Source: CAYLUN01 sp964386865 | Lineage (GTDB): Bacteria > Verrucomicrobiota > Kiritimatiellia > RFP12 > UBA1067 | Length of the DNA stretch: 9,792 nt | Assembly (NCBI GenBank): GCA_964386865.1 | Contig: CAYLUN010000151.1 | Location: 1 to 9,792, forward strand | Reading direction: 5' to 3' | In this document: piece after piece, positions 5,962 through 9,792 of the stretch | Position numbering within the stretch: the stretch's first letter is position 1 | Layout: the number at the start of each line of letters is the position of its first letter | Position numbers and translations under genes: made by a program | Notes under the pieces: model-generated | The model's input: only the letters and a program-made list of their open reading frames with translations | What the model was told of the DNA's origin: nothing | Databases searched by the model: none

Positions 5962-6861
5962 CTACCGTTCAGCCTCCACGATCACCGTTCCGCCCTGGCC
6001 GCATACCGCGGCCAGCCAGACGAGCGGGACACTGGCCGCAGTGAGGCCCAGGCCGATTCCGATCTGCGCCCACTTGACGAACCCGGCCGCCCGCACGGGC
6101 TTCCGGGTGAGCCAATTGAAAAAGAGGTTCGGCTCCGAAAACAGCCGGTTCAACGCACTTTGGGACCACCCCAGCAAATCGTACTCGAACTCCTGGTGCC
6201 ACGTGCGCCCGACGCGCAGGCCGGCCTTTTCGCACAGCCTGAGCAGCGACTCACGCGTGTAGTGGTGCACATGCCTCGGCACGTCCGCGTGCAGCCACGT
6301 GGCGCCAAACAGCCGGGCCTGCCAGCCGCCGAAGTCCGGCACGGCGATCAGGATCCTGCCGTCCGGCTTCAAGCGTCCGGCCGCCCGCCTGATCAGCTCC
6401 GGCCCCTCTTCGATGTGCTCGAGGCTGTGCCACAGCGTAATGCGGTCGTAGCGCGGGCCGCCGCGCTCCGGGGGGGCGCCGACCGCCTCCAGACTCTCGG
6501 CCACGCGCAGCCCCGCGCGGGCCGCGGGCTCCGTGTTCCGCTCGACCCCCTCCACATCCCAGCCCCGCTCGCGGGCGGCCAAGAGAAAAGCCCCGTCGCC
6601 GCAGCCGATATCCAAGAGCCGCCCGCTCGCCCGGCCCAGCCACCTCAGCCGGCGGCGAAGGCAGAAGCGCTCCGTCGCCCCGTGGCGGCCGCCGTAGTAC
6701 GCGGCGGGATAATACCGCCCCAAGTCCGGCGGCAGGGGCTCGGTCACGCCGAGCCCGCACGTCCGACACGTCACGATGGCGAAGCCCTCCCCGGTCACCG
6801 GATCCTTGACGCACGGGTGCGCCACGCGCCTATCGCCGCCACATAGTGGACAATTATTCAT
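5962..6861 (-). CDS. SAM-dependent methyltransferase with N-terminal Cys4 zinc-ribbon and C-terminal membrane segment
   Basis: The protein has 299 residues. C4-x2-C7 and C32-x2-C35 form a probable zinc knuckle. The class I methyltransferase motif I is LLDIGCGDG at 82-90, an acidic residue follows in VEGVERN at about 103-109, and LWHSLEHIEEG at 143-153 matches the Methyltransf_23/UbiG-like post-motif region. A hydrophobic stretch at about 264-286 may anchor the C-terminus. Proteins of this layout are common in bacterial surface-polysaccharide clusters, where they methylate sugars or lipid-linked intermediates; the substrate here is unknown. The ATG at 6859-6861 is chosen because the zinc ribbon starts there and a GGAG lies 10 nt upstream. 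A longer frame from 6978 adds only 39 repeat-encoded residues and is rejected. The gene follows GTC-1 after 173 bp and precedes the GT2 gene by 21 bp. Confidence 0.88.
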   Translation of the reverse strand: MNNCPLCGGDRRVAHPCVKDPVTGEGFAIVTCRTCGLGVTEPLPPDLGRYYPAAYYGGRHGATERFCLRRRLRWLGRASGRLLDIGCGDGAFLLAARERGWDVEGVERNTEPAARAGLRVAESLEAVGAPPERGGPRYDRITLWHSLEHIEEGPELIRRAAGRLKPDGRILIAVPDFGGWQARLFGATWLHADVPRHVHHYTRESLLRLCEKAGLRVGRTWHQEFEYDLLGWSQSALNRLFSEPNLFFNWLTRKPVRAAGFVKWAQIGIGLGLTAASVPLVWLAAVCGQGGTVIVEAER

Positions 6862-6871
6862 CTTCCCTCTT

Positions 6872-6875
6872 CTCC
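6872..6875 (-). promoter_or_regulatory. Ribosome binding site of the methyltransferase next to a REP
   Basis: GGAG directly abuts the CTACC edge of the REP starting at 6876 and lies 10 nt before the ATG at 6861. A second purine run, AGAGGG, is closer to the start. Confidence 0.45.
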
Positions 6876-6996
6876 GGTAGGGACGGCAGCCCCTGCCGTC
6901 CGCAGCGCCCGTCCGCTCGCACGCACACGCGCCCGCCTTGCCGAAGTCCCGCTCATCGCCCGGACCGGCGGACAGCAAGGGGCTGCCGTCCCTACC
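6876..6996. repeat. REPIN, 121 bp, between GTC-1 and the methyltransferase gene
   Basis: The arms are at 6876-6903 and 6968-6996 (the latter with one A for G, GGACAGCAAGG). This REPIN and the next solo REP fill the 173-bp gap between the two genes. On the coding strand it lies just upstream of the methyltransferase Shine-Dalgarno. Confidence 0.82.
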
Positions 6997-7010
6997 AAAG
7001 AAATGGACCG

Positions 7011-7039
7011 GCGGACGGCAGGGGGCTGCCGTCCCTACC
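7011..7039. repeat. Solo REP overlapping the stop codon of GTC-1
   Basis: The arm has a five-base G run in its loop. Its GTAG supplies the TAG stop of GTC-1 (7037-7035), read as GGG TAG on the coding strand. Confidence 0.82.
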
Positions 7040-9431
7040 CTCCTCCACGCCCTTTCAGACGCCTGAGCCGCTCGCGAATCGTCGCGTCAGACTCGAGCGA
7101 CTGGCTCTTATCATAGGCGGTGATCGCCTCCTCAAACCGCGCCTGCCGCTCGAGGAGAAACCCAAGAAAGCGCCACCGGTAGCAGTCCGCCGGCTTCAGC
7201 TCGCACGCCGTTCGCAAATGCTGCTCAGCCAGCCCGTTCAGCTCTTTGTGATAGGCCATCAGCCCGAGCGCGAAATATCGGTCGGCCGCTTTCGGATCGT
7301 CCTTCTTGACCGGATACTCGAAAACGTTGTAGTTCTCGACGCTGACACCCCCCACGCCTCTCTTCAGCTCCGCGCCGCCCAGAACCGCGAGAACGATCCC
7401 CAGATTGTTGATCATCTGGTCTTTGTAGCCGATGATGATCGTCTTGCGCTCCAGCTCCGAGAGCAGGGCTTTGACGCTTTCCAGATTGTAGTCGAAAGCC
7501 TCCTCGTAGTTGCCTCTATCCAGCGAGTAGGTTCCCAGGTTGCAGTACGCCACGTAGTTCTCCCGCGTCACCTGTGTCGCGTGGAGAAAGAGCGTGCGGG
7601 TGTCCTTCCAGAAGCCGGTCTGGCGATAGGTCAAGGCCAGCAGCGCCAGCAGCAGCGCGCTCAGCGCACCCAACGCCGAGGCCCTAAGCCAAGCGGCGCC
7701 CGCGAGCGCCCGGCTCACCGCATAGGCCAACGCCAGGCTCAAGCCGATGGCGGGCAGGTAGGTGTAGCGGTCGGCGCAGGAGGCGAAACCGACCTGGACA
7801 AGCCCCACCACCGGCCCCAGCGCCACGCCGAACCACAGGATGCCGACGGCATAGACCCGCGTGCTCTCCGGCAGAGACGGCAGCCCCTTGCCGTCCGCGC
7901 TCTCTCCGGTAGGGACGGCAGCCCCTGCCGTCCGCTCGACCGCACACACGACACGCTCACTACCGACGTCCCGATCATCAGAATGGGCGGACGGCAAGGA
8001 GCTGCCGTCCCTACCGCTCTGCGCTTCGCCAGCGGTGCCCGGAATCGCGACCTGACCGGCGGACGGCAAGGGGCTGCCGTCCCTACCAGGCAATCCGCAC
8101 CGCGCCGGTTCCGACGCCCGCGTAAAAGGATCCGCGCTCACACGGTAGGGACGGCAGCCCCCTGCCGTCCGCCGGTCGCTAACGCCGTCCGCTTGACCAC
8201 ACGCTCGGCTGGCGTGGCCACCATCCCTGCCACACGGACCGGCGGACGGCAAGGGGCTGCCGTCCCTACCGCGAGCGCGTGAGGCCGACCACTGCTCACG
8301 GATTATGGGGAACACGTGATTCAGGAAAAAGTGAAACACCGCGAGAAGGAAGAGGGCGCCCGGCACCAGTCGCGTGTACGGCACGGGGATCTCGTACTTG
8401 TAGAAAATGGCGAGGTTGACCGGGAGCAGCGTCGTCGTCACATACTGCCCCACCGACGCGATGGCGTTCGACAGCCGCTGCGTCAGCGCCAGCCCGCTGA
8501 CCGCCGCATGCCCCATGTGCTGGGCGAGATAGGTGATCATGCAGAAAACCGCCATCAGGTAGACCAGCAGCTCGTTCCTGCGCCACGACACCTTGCGCGT
8601 GACCAGATACTCCAGCATGACGGCCAGCAGCGGATATACGACCGCCGTGGGCTTGGACGCGTAGGCGAAAAAAAAGCAGGCCCCGCTGGCGAACAGAAAC
8701 GACTTGCCGCCCCCGCCCACGTTGCGGAGGTAGGACATCAGGCCGAGCAGCAGGAAGAAGATGCACAGGACGTCCTTGCGGCTCGACACCCAGGCCACCG
8801 ACTCCACGCGCAGCGGGTGCAGCGACCAAAACAGCGCCGCCAGCGCCGCGGCCGTCAGAAGCCGGAGGTCGACCGGTAGGGACGGCAGCCCCTTGCCGTC
8901 CGCGCTCTCTCCGGTAGGGACGGCAGCCCCTGCCGTCCGCCCGGCCGCACACGCGACAGGCGCGCTATATGCGAGCCGATCATCCGAATGGGCGGACGGC
9001 AAGGGGCTGCCGTCCCTACCCAGCAATCCGCACCGCGCCGGTTCCGACGCCCGCGCAAAAGGATCCGCGCTCACGCCGTCCGTTTCCAGCCTCTTGAGCA
9101 CCATCGCCAGAAAGAGAAACAACAAGACGGCGTCGAGGGCGTGCAGGAGCGCATTGTGGAGGTGGATCGCGCCCGGCGACTCGCCGAAGAGCGAAACGTC
9201 GGCCATCAGCGACAGAAAGGTGAGCGGATGCCAATTCGCGATCTGCCTGACAGGCTCCGCGCTAAACACCCAGCGCAGCGACTCCGCGCAGAGGCCTTTC
9301 TGGACATGCGGGTTCTTCGTGACGTAGAGCGTATCGTCGTAGTTGACGAAGTCGAAAGACACCGTCTGCAGATAGGGCAGCAGCGTCAACAGAAAGACCG
9401 CCACGGCCACCGCTATAGCCGTCCGCTTCAA
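7035..9431 (-). CDS. GT-C fold membrane glycosyltransferase, TMTC-like with C-terminal TPRs (GTC-1)
   Basis: This 798-residue polytopic membrane protein is probably a glycosyltransferase that uses a polyprenyl-phosphate sugar on the outer face of the inner membrane. TM1 is at about 5-25. The first outer loop has the acidic pair D32-D33 (NYDDTLYV) and NWHPL at 66-70. HPLRVESVAW is at 205-214 and ADRYTYLP at 553-560, both typical of bacterial TMTC-like proteins. Residues about 606-790 are TPR-like. Two loops are filled with repeat-encoded sequence: about 117-186 (51-bp element, REPIN, solo REP) and about 385-522 (several REPs). Flanking K/R residues make both loops likely cytoplasmic. The start is TTG: AAAAGG lies 8 nt upstream and no in-frame ATG precedes it before a stop at 9477-9479. 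The TAG stop is the GTAG of a REP. It is the first gene of the apparent operon. The fold is fairly sure; acceptor and donor are unknown. Confidence 0.85.
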   Translation of the reverse strand: MKRTAIAVAVAVFLLTLLPYLQTVSFDFVNYDDTLYVTKNPHVQKGLCAESLRWVFSAEPVRQIANWHPLTFLSLMADVSLFGESPGAIHLHNALLHALDAVLLFLFLAMVLKRLETDGVSADPFARASEPARCGLLGRDGSPLPSAHSDDRLAYSAPVACAAGRTAGAAVPTGESADGKGLPSLPVDLRLLTAAALAALFWSLHPLRVESVAWVSSRKDVLCIFFLLLGLMSYLRNVGGGGKSFLFASGACFFFAYASKPTAVVYPLLAVMLEYLVTRKVSWRRNELLVYLMAVFCMITYLAQHMGHAAVSGLALTQRLSNAIASVGQYVTTTLLPVNLAIFYKYEIPVPYTRLVPGALFLLAVFHFFLNHVFPIIREQWSASRARGRDGSPLPSAGPCGRDGGHASRACGQADGVSDRRTAGGCRPYRVSADPFTRASEPARCGLPGRDGSPLPSAGQVAIPGTAGEAQSGRDGSSLPSAHSDDRDVGSERVVCAVERTAGAAVPTGESADGKGLPSLPESTRVYAVGILWFGVALGPVVGLVQVGFASCADRYTYLPAIGLSLALAYAVSRALAGAAWLRASALGALSALLLALLALTYRQTGFWKDTRTLFLHATQVTRENYVAYCNLGTYSLDRGNYEEAFDYNLESVKALLSELERKTIIIGYKDQMINNLGIVLAVLGGAELKRGVGGVSVENYNVFEYPVKKDDPKAADRYFALGLMAYHKELNGLAEQHLRTACELKPADCYRWRFLGFLLERQARFEEAITAYDKSQSLESDATIRERLRRLKGRGGG
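7870..7898. repeat. Degenerate solo REP in GTC-1
   Basis: The stem and loop are intact, but the leading GGTAGGG is GGCAGAG, so the GTAG foot is lost. It encodes ADGKGLPSLP at about residues 512-521. Confidence 0.7.
7908..8015. repeat. REPIN, 108 bp, in the second repeat loop of GTC-1
   Basis: The arms are at 7908-7935 and 7987-8015 (loop GCAAGGAGC). The 51-bp interior is similar to that of the GTC-3 REPINs and ends CCGATCATCAGAATGG. It is read as GRDGSSLPSA to RTAGAAVPTG. A GCTCTGCGCTTCGCC flank follows at 8016-8047. Confidence 0.85.
8059..8087. repeat. Solo REP in GTC-1
   Basis: A single inverted arm ends in CTACC, directly before a copy of the 51-bp element. It encodes GRDGSPLPSA at residues 449-458. 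Confidence 0.82.
8091..8141. repeat. 51-bp repeat element, copy in GTC-1 loop 2
   Basis: It runs from CAATCCGCACCGCGCC to GGATCCGCGCTCAC and lies between two REPs. On the coding strand it is read in-frame as VSADPFTRASEPARCG (residues 431-446). Confidence 0.8.
8144..8270. repeat. REPIN-like pair, 127 bp, in GTC-1
   Basis: The arms are at 8144-8172 (five C) and 8242-8270. The 69-bp interior differs from the standard one but keeps inverted arms with GTAG outermost. The distal arm is read in a different frame, as RTAGGCRPYR. Confidence 0.78.
8875..8903. repeat. Solo REP in GTC-1 loop 1
   Basis: A 29-bp arm with the CCCCTTG loop adjoins the 101-bp block conserved among three paralogues. It is read as ADGKGLPSLP at residues 177-186. 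Confidence 0.82.
8913..9020. repeat. REPIN, 108 bp, in GTC-1 loop 1
   Basis: The arms are at 8913-8940 and 8992-9020. The 51-bp interior diverges in its middle but keeps the start CCGGCCGCACACGCGACAGG and a similar end. It is read as 36 in-frame codons. Confidence 0.86.
9024..9074. repeat. 51-bp repeat element, copy in GTC-1 loop 1
   Basis: It differs from the copy at 8091 by about one base and is read in the same frame (VSADPFARASEPARCG, about residues 120-135). It directly follows a REPIN. Confidence 0.8.
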
Positions 9432-9439
9432 TAGGCTCG

Positions 9440-9445
9440 CCTTTT
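9440..9445 (-). promoter_or_regulatory. Ribosome binding site deciding the TTG start of GTC-1
   Basis: AAAAGG ends 8 nt before TTG (9431-9429). The nearest ATG (9449-9447) is in another frame and opens a 6-codon frame, MKRRAY, whose TGA overlaps the TTG. TTG initiation, perhaps by coupling from this short frame, fits better than the ATG. Confidence 0.45.
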
Positions 9446-9490
9446 CATAATGGTAATTGCTGGATAGTCTTCGCGATCAACCACGCCGAC

Positions 9491-9519
9491 ACTGTACCAT
9501 GTATTTCTGTGCGCTTCAA
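9491..9519 (-). promoter_or_regulatory. Candidate sigma70-type promoter for the operon
   Basis: On the minus strand TTGAAG (9519-9514) and TACAGT (9496-9491) are separated by 17 bp. They lie about 60 bp upstream of the GTC-1 start, in the only relatively AT-rich, repeat-free stretch upstream of the operon. Each hexamer has about four consensus matches. The host's sigma-factor preferences are unknown, so this is a moderate call. Confidence 0.4.
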
Positions 9520-9539
9520 ACAGAAGGCATCAAACAGAA
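9505..9539. promoter_or_regulatory. Repeated half-sites overlapping the candidate -35 box
   Basis: TCAAACAGAA occurs twice as a direct repeat (9516-9525 and 9530-9539). TTCTGT at 9505-9510 forms an inverted pair with ACAGAA at 9520-9525 across 9 bp. Three copies of the same hexamer around a -35 box could bind a regulator, but they may be chance. Confidence 0.22.
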
Positions 9540-9558
9540 TTGCCTGGTCAGACGGTGA

Positions 9559-9606
9559 GCCGCACCGCGCCGGTTCCGACGCCCGCGCAAAAGGCCCGCG
9601 TTCCAC
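9559..9606. repeat. 51-bp repeat element, intergenic copy 1
   Basis: It shares the CCGCACCGCGCCGGTTCCGA core but ends AAGGCCCGCGTTCCAC. It is followed by a REPIN and lies upstream of the candidate promoter. Confidence 0.75.
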
Positions 9607-9608
9607 TC

Positions 9609-9716
9609 GGTAGGGACGGCAGCCCCTGCCGTCCGCGTGACCGCACACGCGACACGATCGCCACCGGCGGACCGATTATCCGACTGGGCGGACGGCAAGG
9701 GGCTGCCGTCCCTACC
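9609..9716. repeat. REPIN, 108 bp, upstream of the operon
   Basis: The arms are at 9609-9636 and 9688-9716. It lies outside any real gene and is flanked on both sides by the 51-bp element. Confidence 0.86.
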
Positions 9717-9720
9717 AGGG

Positions 9721-9770
9721 AATCCGCACCGCGCCGATTCCGACGCCCGCGCAAAAGGCCCGCGTTCCAC
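9721..9770. repeat. 51-bp repeat element, intergenic copy 2
   Basis: It is nearly identical to 9559-9606 at a distance of 164 bp. Together with the REP following each copy it forms a tandem unit that runs off the window. Confidence 0.75.
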
Positions 9771-9772
9771 TC

Positions 9773-9792
9773 GGTAGGGACGGCAGCCCCTG
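9773..9792. repeat. REP cut by the right window edge
   Basis: The first 20 bases of an arm start GGTAGGGACGGCAGC. The position repeats the 9609 arm with a period of 164 bp. Confidence 0.75.

Larger units (their letters stand above)
9432..9792. other. Repeat-rich region upstream of the operon, no gene seen
   Basis: From 9432 to about 9558 it is unique and less GC-rich and holds the candidate promoter and hexamer repeats. From 9559 to the edge it consists only of 51-bp elements and REPs. Open frames crossing it on the minus strand encode only repeat-derived peptides and are not counted as genes. Confidence 0.6.

Noticed and set aside
5467..6846. Long plus-strand open frame of 459 codons opposite the GT2 and methyltransferase genes
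   Set aside because: It is antisense to two well-recognised genes, has no recognisable domain, and is Arg/Pro/Gln-rich as expected from the reverse of GC-rich coding sequence.
6862..6978. N-terminal extension of the methyltransferase to an ATG at 6978
   Set aside because: The extra 39 residues come from the intergenic REPIN. The zinc-ribbon protein starts naturally at the ATG of 6861, which has a good ribosome binding site.
6876..7039. Rho-independent terminator between GTC-1 and the methyltransferase gene
   Set aside because: The REP hairpins are strong, but no T-run follows on the coding strand, and genes continue on the same strand. They may affect mRNA stability instead.
8091..8270. Frameshifted or broken GTC-1 split by repeats
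   Set aside because: The frame is continuous through the whole repeat region and the helices on both sides match TMTC-like proteins, so the gene reads as intact.
6846..8282. Plus-strand open frame of 478 codons opposite GTC-1
   Set aside because: It is a shadow of GTC-1 and contains repeat-derived peptides in the other orientation. The palindromic REPs are open in five of six frames, which creates such false frames.
9445..9770. Small minus-strand frames upstream of GTC-1
   Set aside because: They are composed of repeat-encoded peptides, run through the candidate promoter, and show no conserved protein features.

Overview
Organism: a GC-rich bacterium. Membrane-bound glycosyltransferases with C-terminal TPRs, tandem paralogues and heavy loading with short palindromic repeats suggest a member of the Planctomycetes-Verrucomicrobia-Kiritimatiellota group, but nothing in the window proves this. 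No rRNA, tRNA, CRISPR array or transposase gene is visible.

Layout: all real genes lie on the minus strand and look like one operon read from right to left. The order is GTC-1 (9431 to 7035), a SAM-dependent methyltransferase (6861 to 5962), a family-2 glycosyltransferase resembling polyprenyl-phosphate mannosyl synthases (5940 to 5194), GTC-2 (5124 to 2854), GTC-3 (2832 to 436) and GTC-4 (455 to the left edge, incomplete). The junctions are 173 bp, 21 bp, 69 bp, 21 bp and a 20-bp overlap. A promoter-like sequence lies upstream of GTC-1 at about 9491-9519. GTC-1 to GTC-4 are paralogous polytopic proteins resembling the TMTC (GT105-like) GT-C glycosyltransferases: an N-terminal membrane domain with an Asp-Asp motif in the first outer loop, then a C-terminal TPR-like domain. 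The likely pathway is that the GT2 enzyme charges a polyprenyl phosphate with a sugar in the cytoplasm, and the GT-C enzymes transfer it to a protein or glycan outside the membrane. The methyltransferase may modify a sugar or lipid in the same pathway.

Repeats: the window holds at least 27 full, partial or degenerate copies of a 28-29 bp palindrome that begins with GTAG, followed by a GGACGGCA/TGCCGTCC hairpin. This is the architecture of REP elements mobilised by RAYT (TnpA-REP) transposases. Most copies are paired in inverted orientation as REPINs, five of them exactly 108 bp long (36 codons). They lie between genes and also inside all four GT-C reading frames, always in a frame without stops and always in predicted cytoplasmic loops. 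They therefore encode low-complexity segments such as GRDGSPLPSA, RTAGAAVPTG and ADGKGLPSLP. At two gene ends the TAG of GTAG is the stop codon, and at two gene starts the GGAG next to a REP is in Shine-Dalgarno position. Two further repeat families, a 51-bp element and a heptamer tract joined to a ~70-bp element, occupy the same loops. Near-identical patches between otherwise diverged paralogues abut the repeat arrays, which suggests gene conversion.
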